A stretch of DNA of 6,756 nucleotides, taken from the NCBI GenBank assembly GCA_020053185.1, contig JAGVNP010000083.1:1-6756 (forward strand), written 5' to 3'. The notes under the pieces are model-generated. The model made no database searches, was not told where the DNA came from, and saw only the letters and a program-made list of their open reading frames with translations. Source of the DNA: Deltaproteobacteria bacterium. Lineage in GTDB: Bacteria; Desulfobacterota; Desulfomonilia; UBA1062. Shown here piece by piece: positions 1 to 5,681 of this stretch (positions within the stretch are counted from its first letter, which is position 1; every line of letters begins with the position of its first letter). The position numbers were made by a program, and so were the translations under genes.

Positions 1-291
1 CGCTCCTTCTTCCACGATCTCTTTTACTGTCTTGGTATCATCCAGCATCGGCTCCTGCTCAAGATATCCCACGGTAAAGCCGGGCGAGAGAATGGTCTGT
101 CCGTTAAAATCCTGATCCACGCCTGCAAATATGCGAAGGAGTGAGCTTTTTCCTGATCCGTTCAGCCCCAGGACCCCGATCTTTGCTCCGTAGAAATATG
201 ACAGAGAGATGTCCTTAAGGACCTGCTTCTTATTGTAGAACTTGCTTACACGGATCATTGAATAAATGATCTTGTTGCCTTCATTAGCCAT
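1..291 (-). CDS. ettA: Energy-dependent translational throttle protein EttA (ABC-F ATPase), N-terminal 97 residues only
   Basis: ABC-F family ATPase. Known EttA binds the ribosomal E site and gates the first elongation step according to ATP/ADP level; it acts in the cytoplasm and has no membrane domain. The visible part is the start of the first nucleotide-binding domain. It has a Walker A motif GLNGSGKSS at residues 42-50, the family stretch GAKIGVLGLNGSGKSS, and a Q-loop region YLEQEP near residue 79. The N-terminus (start, then a VSKFYNKKQVLKDISLS-type strand) aligns by eye with E. coli EttA (MHRVGKV...ILKNISLSFFPGAKIGVLGLNG). The ATG at 291 is preceded on the minus strand by GAAGGGA about nine bases upstream. 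The remainder of the gene, including the second ATPase domain, lies beyond the left edge. It lies downstream of the rRNA methyltransferase gene on the same strand, 173 bases away. Other ABC-F paralogues are possible, but the match is closest to EttA. Confidence 0.92.
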   Translation of the reverse strand, partial: MANEGNKIIYSMIRVSKFYNKKQVLKDISLSYFYGAKIGVLGLNGSGKSSLLRIFAGVDQDFNGQTILSPGFTVGYLEQEPMLDDTKTVKEIVEEGA

Positions 292-329
292 ATATATTTT
301 TCCCTTCAGTTATGATGTTGAGAGATTGT

Positions 330-358
330 GTATTACCGTCGAAACATTTGTTTTGCAA
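330..358 (-). promoter_or_regulatory. Possible sigma-70-type promoter for ettA
   Basis: On the minus strand TTGCAA (353-358) and TAATAC (330-335) are separated by exactly 17 bases, upstream of the ettA start. Both hexamers are imperfect (4/6 and 3/6 to consensus), so this is a weak call. The 173-base gap to the upstream methyltransferase gene makes a separate ettA promoter plausible. Confidence 0.25.
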
Positions 359-464
359 GAAGTCTTAATGAAAAAATCTTTGACCTTGTTTTTGCTCTCT
401 TCTGAATAAGGAACGCCAAATAATTCACAAGAAATTCAGTTTTAATTATTATTTGCCAAGGACC

Positions 465-1604
465 CTAGTACATCTCATACTTAACAAGTCTTCCGTCGAG
501 CGGGCCATTCTTCAAGGCCTTTTTCCATCGCGTTCTAAGACCCACGGACTTGATCAGATCCCGGTTGCCAAAATACACGTAGGCATTCGATCCCTTGCAG
601 CGCTGCTTTAAAAAATCGCCAAACTCCTTCATAAGTTGACCTGGGTCTTCTCTGTTGCCGATGCGTTTGCCATAAGGCGGATTGCATATGATCGTATAGC
701 CTTCAAGACCAGCAATGTCCTGAAAACTCATCTTTGAACAGGTGATCCCTTTTCCGCCAGGCAGAGACTGAAAGTTACCCCTGGCTGCCTCAAGCGCACT
801 CTGATTTATGTCACTGCCTGTAATCAGGCCTTTTGGCAGCTCTCGCATCTGCGAGTCAGCCTCTTTCTTCACCGATTTCCAGATGGCGCTGTCGAAATCA
901 GGCAGAAAAGTGAACCCGAAATTTTTGCGCAGATAGCCTAAGGGAATCCGGCAGTAATGCATCATGGCCTCAGCAAGCAATGTACCGGATCCACACATGG
1001 GGTCATACAGATGGTTCTGTCCGTCCCAACACGTATGCCGGATGATCGCAGCCGCAATGGTCTCCTGTATCGGAGCCTCTACTGATTCTTTACGGTATCC
1101 CCGTCGATGAAGCGAGCCACCTGAGGTGTCAAGATAGATGGTCGCCTTATTCTTATCGATGTGAAGGTTGAAATGAATATTGGGGTTGATCCTCTCCACA
1201 TCAGGCCGTGTGTCAAACCTGTCTCTGAAAGAATCAACAATGGCATCTTTAAGACATAGGGCAGCGTACTGCGAGTGTGTGATCTTGCTGTGAGACACAT
1301 TCGCAGACAGGCAGAACGTCTGGTCGAGACCAAAGATTGCGGGCCAATCGATCTTTCGCGCGGTACTGTAGAGGTAGTTAGTGCTGTGACAGTCAAACAT
1401 GATAAGCGGGGCCAGAATCCTTGTACACAGCCTTGAAGTGTAATTGATGCGGTAGAGCGTGCTTTTATCTGCAGAAAAATGCAGGCCTCGGAAGGTTGTC
1501 TTTACCTCCCTGGCACCCAGGGATGCAAGTTCCTCCCTGCCCAGATCTTCCATGCCGTCTGCAATCTGGGCAAAAAATCTGTTCGTCTTCTGGTAATTGT
1601 ACAT
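465..1604 (-). CDS. THUMP-domain class I SAM-dependent RNA methyltransferase, RlmL N-terminal type (UPF0020)
   Basis: A complete 379-residue protein that looks like a stand-alone version of the m2G2445 23S rRNA methyltransferase half of RlmL; family members use SAM to methylate guanine N2 in large-subunit rRNA. Order of parts: an N-terminal ferredoxin-like/THUMP region (about 1-160, starting RFFAQIADGMEDLGREEL, as in RlmL), a linker SGGSLHRRGYR (161-171), then a Rossmann methyltransferase domain with motif I DPMCGSGT (201-208), acidic motif GSDIN (about 263-267) and catalytic motif IV NPPYGKRIG (308-316). At 379 residues it matches Bacillus YpsC-like single-domain proteins and lacks the RlmK half fused in gammaproteobacteria. 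The ATG is preceded by GGGGGAG with an unusually short spacer of two bases, but the homology begins just after this start and no better one exists. Exact target base is inferred, so no symbol is given. Confidence 0.9.
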   Translation of the reverse strand: MYNYQKTNRFFAQIADGMEDLGREELASLGAREVKTTFRGLHFSADKSTLYRINYTSRLCTRILAPLIMFDCHSTNYLYSTARKIDWPAIFGLDQTFCLSANVSHSKITHSQYAALCLKDAIVDSFRDRFDTRPDVERINPNIHFNLHIDKNKATIYLDTSGGSLHRRGYRKESVEAPIQETIAAAIIRHTCWDGQNHLYDPMCGSGTLLAEAMMHYCRIPLGYLRKNFGFTFLPDFDSAIWKSVKKEADSQMRELPKGLITGSDINQSALEAARGNFQSLPGGKGITCSKMSFQDIAGLEGYTIICNPPYGKRIGNREDPGQLMKEFGDFLKQRCKGSNAYVYFGNRDLIKSVGLRTRWKKALKNGPLDGRLVKYEMY

Positions 1605-1625
1605 AACTCCCCCAATAATGGCCCT

Positions 1626-1652
1626 GTTATAGCATCACACTTAAGATGTAAA
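1626..1652 (-). promoter_or_regulatory. Candidate extended -10 promoter for the rRNA methyltransferase gene
   Basis: On the minus strand a TATAAC -10 element (1626-1631) carries the extended TGn motif directly upstream. A TTTACA -35-like hexamer (1647-1652, 5/6 to consensus) sits at a short 15-base spacing. Transcription would begin near 1619, giving a leader of about 15 bases that includes the GGGGGAG ribosome binding site. The extended -10 could compensate for the poor -35 spacing. Confidence 0.45.
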
Positions 1653-1771
1653 GACCAGGCATAAACAATGCATCGAGACAAAAACTCCAATCCGTCGTAG
1701 ACTGCTGAAAACTGAAGAATAAAAGCGCAAAACAACTGACAACAAACAACAGGAAATCACAAACTTCAATC

Positions 1772-1800
1772 TTGACATCTTTTTTACCATCGTATATCAA
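1772..1800 (+). promoter_or_regulatory. Candidate sigma-70 promoter for the tetR-family gene
   Basis: A perfect -35 hexamer TTGACA (1772-1777) is followed after 17 bases by TATCAA (1795-1800, 4/6 to the -10 consensus). An overlapping TATATC at 1793-1798 would give a 15-base spacer. With the 17-base choice transcription would begin around 1806-1808, only two to four bases before the ATG at 1810, implying a leaderless or nearly leaderless message. Confidence 0.55.
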
Positions 1801-1809
1801 ACAAAATTA

Positions 1810-2424
1810 ATGAACAAATCGGTAAATTATTCATTCAATCGTTTGGAACGCAAAGACCGGCTTAAAAAAATCTACGAGGCTAGCCTAAAGATCTTTGCAA
1901 AATACGGTTACAAAAAAACAGCGATCGAGGATATTGCTCATGCACTTGGCATGACAAAGGGCAATCTCTACCTCTATGCAAAAGGCAAAAGAGATCTTTA
2001 TGAAAAGACTGTGGGGTATGGGCTGGAACAGTGGCAAAACAAAGTGAGCGACGAGATCACAGGCGAGCAAGATGTAGTGAAGCAGTTTACCTCCATGTGC
2101 ACCAAGGCCTACGAATATCTGGCAGAAGATGTACACTTGCACCAGATACTCATAAATGATCCGACCATTTTCACGATCTTTCCTGCTGAAGACCGCTTTG
2201 CTGAGATCAATCGACGTTCAATAGCCCTTATCAAGGAAATTCTTTTAAAAGGTATAAAAGAAAAAACATTCCACCGTGTTGATGTTGACAGGATATCAGA
2301 GCTCATCTTTTCCATCTATGTGATGTTTATCATCAAGACCTATGTAAAGTCAGAAGGCGAATCGCCTCAAAAAATGTTCGAGGAGGGACTTCACCTCATC
2401 CTAAAAGGACTCATGAGTAAATAA
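1810..2424 (+). CDS. TetR/AcrR-family transcriptional regulator
   Basis: A 204-residue one-component regulator. The N-terminal TetR helix-turn-helix spans about residues 16-65: a first helix RLKKIYEASLKIFAKYGYKK, then TAIEDIAHALGMTKGNLYLYAKGKRDLY, which matches the family signature (T..IA..LG.SKG.LY.YF.SKE.L). The C-terminal part (about 70-204) is all-helical and variable, as expected for the ligand-binding and dimerisation domain. Its ligand cannot be predicted. It is the first gene of the plus-strand cluster, with scp2 48 bases downstream, so the simplest reading is local repression of itself and/or the following genes by a hydrophobic inducer. The ATG at 1810 has no recognisable Shine-Dalgarno sequence upstream. 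No in-frame alternative start with a better site was found; a TTG at codon 12 would cut into the helix preceding the HTH and also lacks a site. Confidence 0.93.
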   Translation: MNKSVNYSFNRLERKDRLKKIYEASLKIFAKYGYKKTAIEDIAHALGMTKGNLYLYAKGKRDLYEKTVGYGLEQWQNKVSDEITGEQDVVKQFTSMCTKAYEYLAEDVHLHQILINDPTIFTIFPAEDRFAEINRRSIALIKEILLKGIKEKTFHRVDVDRISELIFSIYVMFIIKTYVKSEGESPQKMFEEGLHLILKGLMSK

Positions 2425-2430
2425 AAAAAG

Positions 2431-2449
2431 ACAGATGTGCATCATCTGT
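2431..2449. promoter_or_regulatory. Perfect 7-base inverted repeat between tetR and scp2; candidate operator
   Basis: ACAGATG (2431-2437) and CATCTGT (2443-2449) are perfect inverted copies separated by TGCAT, forming a 19-base dyad seven bases after the tetR stop codon and upstream of the scp2 ribosome binding site. Size and symmetry fit a TetR-family operator. As RNA it could be a hairpin, but no U-run follows on the plus strand, so it does not look like a terminator for tetR. An A-run precedes it, so on the minus strand it has terminator-like geometry. Binding by the adjacent regulator is inferred. Confidence 0.45.
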
Positions 2450-2472
2450 ATCCTAAACTATAGGAGGACATT

Positions 2473-2871
2473 ATGAAAAAGTTTGATTACCTAGGGCCAG
2501 AATGGCGCGATGAGGCCGAAAAAGGCTTAAGGGCAGAACTCACCCCGGAGAAGATGAAGTTTCTTACCACATCAGTTACGTACAGCTACAAGAACTGTCC
2601 TGGCGGAGGCGATAAATTCCTCTATTTCAGCTGTGAAAACGGAGCGCCAAAAGATTTTTTAGTGGGTGCCGGCGATGGACCTGTCGCTGAGTTTAAGATC
2701 ATCGGCGATTATGATCTCTACTCAAAAATAACGCAGGGCATCATAAAATCCCATACAGCACTCATGACTGGAAAGCTCAAGGTAAAAGGGAATATGGTCA
2801 AAGCACTCAAACTCGCATCGCTCGCTGACCGGATAAACAAGATCCTCGCAGCAGTGCCTACCAATTATTAA
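2473..2871 (+). CDS. SCP2 sterol-binding / lipid-carrier domain protein
   Basis: A 132-residue, single-domain protein of the SCP2 (sterol carrier protein 2) family. These small soluble proteins hold fatty acids, acyl-CoAs, sterols or other hydrophobic molecules in a tunnel between a beta sheet and helices. The diagnostic part is at residues 100-114, GKLKVKGNMVKALKL, followed by ASLADRINKIL; this is the conserved SCP2 strand and final helix. The preceding sequence alternates helix (9-30) and strands (33-80). There is no signal peptide or membrane segment, so it is cytoplasmic. The start is well fixed by AGGAGG at 2462-2467. Its stop codon is directly followed by the ribosome binding site of the M24 gene, which implies one transcript. 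It probably supplies or stores the hydrophobic substrate handled by its neighbours; that role is inferred, and the ligand is unknown. Confidence 0.9.
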   Translation: MKKFDYLGPEWRDEAEKGLRAELTPEKMKFLTTSVTYSYKNCPGGGDKFLYFSCENGAPKDFLVGAGDGPVAEFKIIGDYDLYSKITQGIIKSHTALMTGKLKVKGNMVKALKLASLADRINKILAAVPTNY

Positions 2872-2883
2872 AGGAGGAATACC

Positions 2884-4101
2884 ATGACAGCAAAAAAAGA
2901 TCCTTATTTCATTGATTTTCCTAAACGGGTAGCTCAGGTACAGGCGGCAATGGCAAAAGAGAATATCGATGTGTATCTGGGCTCTAGACTACGCACCATG
3001 TCTTGGATTACCGATGCATTCTGCCCGTGGAGAAGCTATGTTGTCATCCCTAAAGAAGGATTGCCAACCGTATTTACCTTTGTTATCGATGCAGCCCGAA
3101 TCGGAGATGAGTCGTGGCTGGATGAAGATCATGTGCTCGGTTATGCACCTGTGGGGGGCATGGATCAGATAACTATCATTTCTGACTTCATAAAAGAAAA
3201 TCTCGGGATAACAAAAGGAATAGTCGGTATTGAAGACGGAATATCCAACTACCTTCCGGAAGGCAATCTCACCCACTATGAATATAAGTCTTTTGAGGCA
3301 ACACTTGATGGATGCACACTGGTCAATGCGCATCATCTCATTGACAGCCTTCAGCTTATTAAAGATGAAGGCACTATCAACCGTTTCAGAGAGGCATCCA
3401 GAATCGTTGATGTAGGGCATAAGGTATTTCGTGAAACCATCTCAAACGGCGGATGGAAGGGTATGACAGAAACAGAGGTTGCAGGAATATGTGCCCTGGC
3501 CATGCGCAGAGAAGGAAGCGAGTGGGAATGGTCATTCACAGGAGGCAATGAAATCGCAAGCGGTTATCATACCGCATATGCAGGCGGAGCATGTACGCCG
3601 CCCACACGAAAAAAACTGGAAGCAGGAGAGTCGCTCATGGTGGATCTTCATGCCATGTTCAAGCTGGCGCTTGGAGACCACACCCTCAATTATTTTTTAG
3701 GCAACGCAACAGACAGACAATTGTGGCACGCCAATAATTTTGTCGATATCGTAAAACTTACCCTCAAGGCATATAAGCCGGGCGCAACCCCATGCAGTCT
3801 TGCTCTTGAGCTTATGGATTTTGCAGAAGAGCGTGGCTTTGCAGAATATATGGTGCCCGGATTTGAACACGGCATCGGCATGATGGGTGATGAATGGAGA
3901 ATCGGACCCCATACCGGCCCGTTTGCATACTGGACAGATCCGGATCATACGTACCAGGAAAATGAGGTGCTCATCTGCGCAATGTCATATGCCTGCCCGG
4001 ATGAAAAAGTAGGCTTCCGCTATGAGAATCCAATTCTTATCACGAAAGATGGATGCGAAGCCCTTTCAAAATACCCTTTGGGCGTGGAGATAATTAAATA
4101 G
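2884..4101 (+). CDS. M24 (creatinase/aminopeptidase P fold) hydrolase-like protein with an incomplete metal site
   Basis: A 405-residue two-domain protein: a creatinase N-terminal domain (about 10-155) and a pita-bread M24 domain (about 165-395). Recognisable active-site positions are H229 (in SGYHT), D254 (VDLH), D265 (GDHT), H329 (EHGIGMMGDE) and E381 (RYENPIL), matching the usual H, D, D, H and final E. The stretch where peptidases carry the other glutamate ligand (usually EPG) reads EVLICAMSYA (361-370) with no acidic residue at that place. The second histidine found in GHGIGxxxHE proteins is replaced by GDE (335-337). It may therefore be a non-peptidase C-N hydrolase like creatinase, rather than a dimetal prolidase; its C-terminus (LSKYPLGVEIIK) recalls creatinase. 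No signal peptide. AGGAGG at 2872-2877 sits six bases before the ATG. It is co-transcribed with scp2 (12-base gap) and the membrane gene (13-base gap). Confidence 0.85.
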   Translation: MTAKKDPYFIDFPKRVAQVQAAMAKENIDVYLGSRLRTMSWITDAFCPWRSYVVIPKEGLPTVFTFVIDAARIGDESWLDEDHVLGYAPVGGMDQITIISDFIKENLGITKGIVGIEDGISNYLPEGNLTHYEYKSFEATLDGCTLVNAHHLIDSLQLIKDEGTINRFREASRIVDVGHKVFRETISNGGWKGMTETEVAGICALAMRREGSEWEWSFTGGNEIASGYHTAYAGGACTPPTRKKLEAGESLMVDLHAMFKLALGDHTLNYFLGNATDRQLWHANNFVDIVKLTLKAYKPGATPCSLALELMDFAEERGFAEYMVPGFEHGIGMMGDEWRIGPHTGPFAYWTDPDHTYQENEVLICAMSYACPDEKVGFRYENPILITKDGCEALSKYPLGVEIIK

Positions 4102-4114
4102 CAGGAAAGACAAG

Positions 4115-4807
4115 ATGCGTCTGAAAGATATATGGCAAACAGAACGTGATTTTCTCATTACACATGTTCTGTTTGCCATTATTTCAGTATTTGTCCTTAT
4201 ACTGCCCTGTTCTGTTCCTCCTGGCTGGCGGTTGTTTTTACTGGTAGTCATCTACAATATTGGCGTCCCGGCAGTAGCCATCATAAAAAATTATTCCGAA
4301 TGGCTCACAATCTGGCAATTTGCATTTGCATTGAGCATATTTCAGGTCTTTCCTGATTGGTTCCTTGCGAGTCAGCTCAATGTGCTGGTCTTCCCGGAGG
4401 ACGGCTTTTTCAAGATAGGCGCAGTATCCGCATACATGGCTGGACTGTGGGCAATCCCGATCTTTGTCATTGTCTATATCGGAAAATGGGTTGAAAAACA
4501 CCTAAGCCTGTCCCTGGCATATACGACTGCTGGTCTTGCATCGCTTTTTATTTTCGGCGCATCAGAGCAGACCATGTGGCAGCTTAACTCATGGTATGCG
4601 CATAACATCAACCTAATGATAGGACATACCGCGCTTTACGTTATCCCCGCAGAGATATTGCTTGGAGTATCTGCTTTCTATGCATACCGCATCACCTGCT
4701 CTTGTTCACTCTGGCAAAAAGTCGCAGCTGCATTTTTCGTCATGACCTTTTATATAGGCAACCTTGCATTTTTTTATTTTATTTTTGAAAATATGATCTC
4801 CCAATAA
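4115..4807 (+). CDS. Unrecognised polytopic membrane protein, about seven helices
   Basis: A 230-residue, strongly hydrophobic protein that I cannot assign to a named family. Likely membrane helices, by eye: 13-30, 37-56, 64-83, 102-122, 131-148, 168-190 and 202-226. There is a short charged N-terminus (RLKDIWQTERD) and no cleavable signal. Polar or acidic positions that might line a site are D81 (in FPDWFLASQ), E95-D96 (FPEDGFF), E150, H163, H171 and E180. The FPDWFLASQ...VLVFPEDG and MAGLWAIPIF segments look family-specific. The overall size and helix number resemble membrane cyclase-like or CPBP-like proteins, but no diagnostic motif of either was found. AGGAAAG at 4103-4109 precedes the ATG by five bases. 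It follows the M24 gene with a 13-base gap and so is probably in the same transcript. Its first 22 codons contain the large inverted repeat at 4132-4179. Confidence 0.8.
   Translation: MRLKDIWQTERDFLITHVLFAIISVFVLILPCSVPPGWRLFLLVVIYNIGVPAVAIIKNYSEWLTIWQFAFALSIFQVFPDWFLASQLNVLVFPEDGFFKIGAVSAYMAGLWAIPIFVIVYIGKWVEKHLSLSLAYTTAGLASLFIFGASEQTMWQLNSWYAHNINLMIGHTALYVIPAEILLGVSAFYAYRITCSCSLWQKVAAAFFVMTFYIGNLAFFYFIFENMISQ
4132..4179 (+). repeat. Long perfect inverted repeat within the start of the membrane-protein gene
   Basis: ATGGCAAACAGAAC (4132-4145) is the exact reverse complement of GTTCTGTTTGCCAT (4166-4179). The pairing continues with GTG (4146-4148) against CAC (4161-4163) across a two-base AT bulge, leaving a 12-base loop (4149-4160). 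It begins 17 bases after the ATG and encodes the N-terminal tail and first half of helix 1, with the reading frame intact. A 14-base perfect arm pair at this spacing is not expected by chance in a window of this size. No U-run follows, so it is not a classic terminator. Confidence 0.85.
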
Positions 4808-4830
4808 AATTAGTCCTCACTAGATTTTCT
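4806..4830 (+). terminator. Weak AT-rich hairpin after the membrane-protein gene; possible partial terminator
   Basis: Overlapping the stop codon of the membrane-protein gene, AAAATTAGT (4806-4814) can pair with ACTAGATTTT (4819-4828), with one bulged G and a CCTC loop. It ends in a T-rich stretch (ATTTTCTCCTTT). The stem is AT-rich and the T-run is interrupted, so termination would be partial at best. It lies at the boundary between the two tightly packed halves of the cluster. Confidence 0.3.
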
Positions 4831-4870
4831 CCTTTATAAGACAGCTAAATTTATATAAAAGATCATTTAT

Positions 4871-4899
4871 CTCATTTTACGTCTCATAGAATGAGGAGG
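4871..4899 (+). promoter_or_regulatory. Ribosome binding site of the dehydrogenase gene with overlapping hairpin options
   Basis: AGGAGG (4894-4899) lies four bases before the ATG at 4904. The ATGAG at 4891-4895 overlapping it can pair with either of two upstream CTCAT copies: 4883-4887 (three-base loop) or 4871-4875 (extended to six pairs with AATGAG 4890-4895). These are mutually exclusive small stems that could partly hide the site. An AT-rich TATATAAAA stretch at 4852-4860 could be a -10 element, but no convincing -35 was found. Confidence 0.35.
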
Positions 4900-4903
4900 A
4901 AAA

Positions 4904-5665
4904 ATGAACGTTACACAGGATAAAACCACAGCCCTTGTCACAGGTGCCGGATCAGGAATAGGACGCGGAATAGCCATACGGCTTGCGCAATCAGGATATC
5001 AAGTAGCTGTTGCAGATATACATTTTGAAAAAGTGCAGGAAACAGCAAATCTCATAAAAAAGAACGGCGGTGTTGCACACCCGATCAAAGCAGATGTGTC
5101 AAAACCCTCAGACATAGAAGCAATGGTAAATAATGCTGTATCCGAGTTCGGCGGTCTGGATATTCTAGTGAATAATGCCGGGGTGAGTTCCGCAGGTTTT
5201 ATTGAGATGATAACTGATTCTGAGATGGATCGCGTGTTCAGCGTAAATATGTATGGAGTGATGCGCACAACAAGGGCTGCTACCCCTTTCTTAAAAAAAA
5301 GCAAGAGAGGAAGGATCATCAATCTCTCCTCTGTTGAGGGCATACGCGGCTCAGGTCTTTTACCCATCTACTGCGCAACAAAGGCTGGAGTAATCGGATT
5401 TACCCGATCAAATGCTATTGAGCTTGCGCGCTTTGGAATTACAGTAAATGCAATCTGTCCAGGCCCGATCCAGACTGACATGCTCGCCCCATTGATTGCT
5501 GATGAGAAAAAACTCAACCAATTTATGAAAGGCGTGCCTATGCACAGATTGGGACAACCGGAAGATGTGGCTGCTGCTGCAAACTTCTTCGCATCTGAAG
5601 AAGCATCATTCATCACAGGAAACGTGTTGGTGGTTGACGGCGGCATGACAGTAAAATCGCTCTAA
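4904..5665 (+). CDS. Short-chain dehydrogenase/reductase (SDR, FabG-like), probably NAD-dependent
   Basis: A 253-residue classical SDR with every hallmark in place: cofactor glycine motif TGAGSGIG (13-20), acidic D38 at the end of the second strand (VAVAD), D64 (KADV), NNAG (90-93), the catalytic tetrad N115, S143, Y156 and K160 (YCATK), and PGPIQTDM (187-193). D38 where NADP enzymes usually have a basic or small residue suggests NAD(H) preference, hence likely an oxidative alcohol, hydroxyacyl or hydroxysteroid dehydrogenase. The length is typical and the C-terminus ends in the usual VVDGGM. Similarity to FabG is general to this superfamily, so a role in fatty-acid synthesis should not be assumed. 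It opens a second tight block: the MBL-fold gene starts 16 bases after its stop. The start is supported by AGGAGG four bases upstream. Confidence 0.93.
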   Translation: MNVTQDKTTALVTGAGSGIGRGIAIRLAQSGYQVAVADIHFEKVQETANLIKKNGGVAHPIKADVSKPSDIEAMVNNAVSEFGGLDILVNNAGVSSAGFIEMITDSEMDRVFSVNMYGVMRTTRAATPFLKKSKRGRIINLSSVEGIRGSGLLPIYCATKAGVIGFTRSNAIELARFGITVNAICPGPIQTDMLAPLIADEKKLNQFMKGVPMHRLGQPEDVAAAANFFASEEASFITGNVLVVDGGMTVKSL

Positions 5666-5681
5666 TGATAAGATATTGCTG

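Noticed and set aside
342..353. Short dyad AAACA-TT-TGTTT upstream of ettA, considered as an operator
   Set aside because: Arms of five A/T-rich bases are common by chance and no second copy or known binding consensus was recognised.
417..455. AT-rich inverted repeat downstream of the rRNA methyltransferase gene, considered as a terminator
   Set aside because: CAAATAATT pairs with AATTATTATTTG only with a three-base bulge, the stem is almost all A-T, and no U-run follows in the direction of transcription.
597..606. Ten-base palindrome GCAGCGCTGC
   Set aside because: It lies inside a coding region; several 10-base palindromes are expected by chance in 6.7 kb, and there is no loop or partner site.
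1079..1396. 105-codon open frame on the minus strand in another frame of the rRNA methyltransferase gene
   Set aside because: It is in the same orientation but a different frame within the THUMP region of a gene whose motifs are intact in the main frame. It shows no domain and no start signal.
1783..1826. TTTACC and GGTAAA flanking the tetR promoter and start as a possible autoregulatory pair
   Set aside because: Six-base arms 32 bases apart are too weak, and they share no sequence with the stronger dyad at 2431-2449.
2989..3420. 143-codon open frame on the minus strand opposite the M24 gene
   Set aside because: It lies wholly antisense to a well-supported gene with clear M24 residues, has no recognisable domain, and reads like reverse-strand low-information sequence.
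4999..5367. 122-codon minus-strand open frame opposite the dehydrogenase gene
   Set aside because: It is fully antisense to a classical SDR with a complete motif set. It is a shadow of the coding frame.
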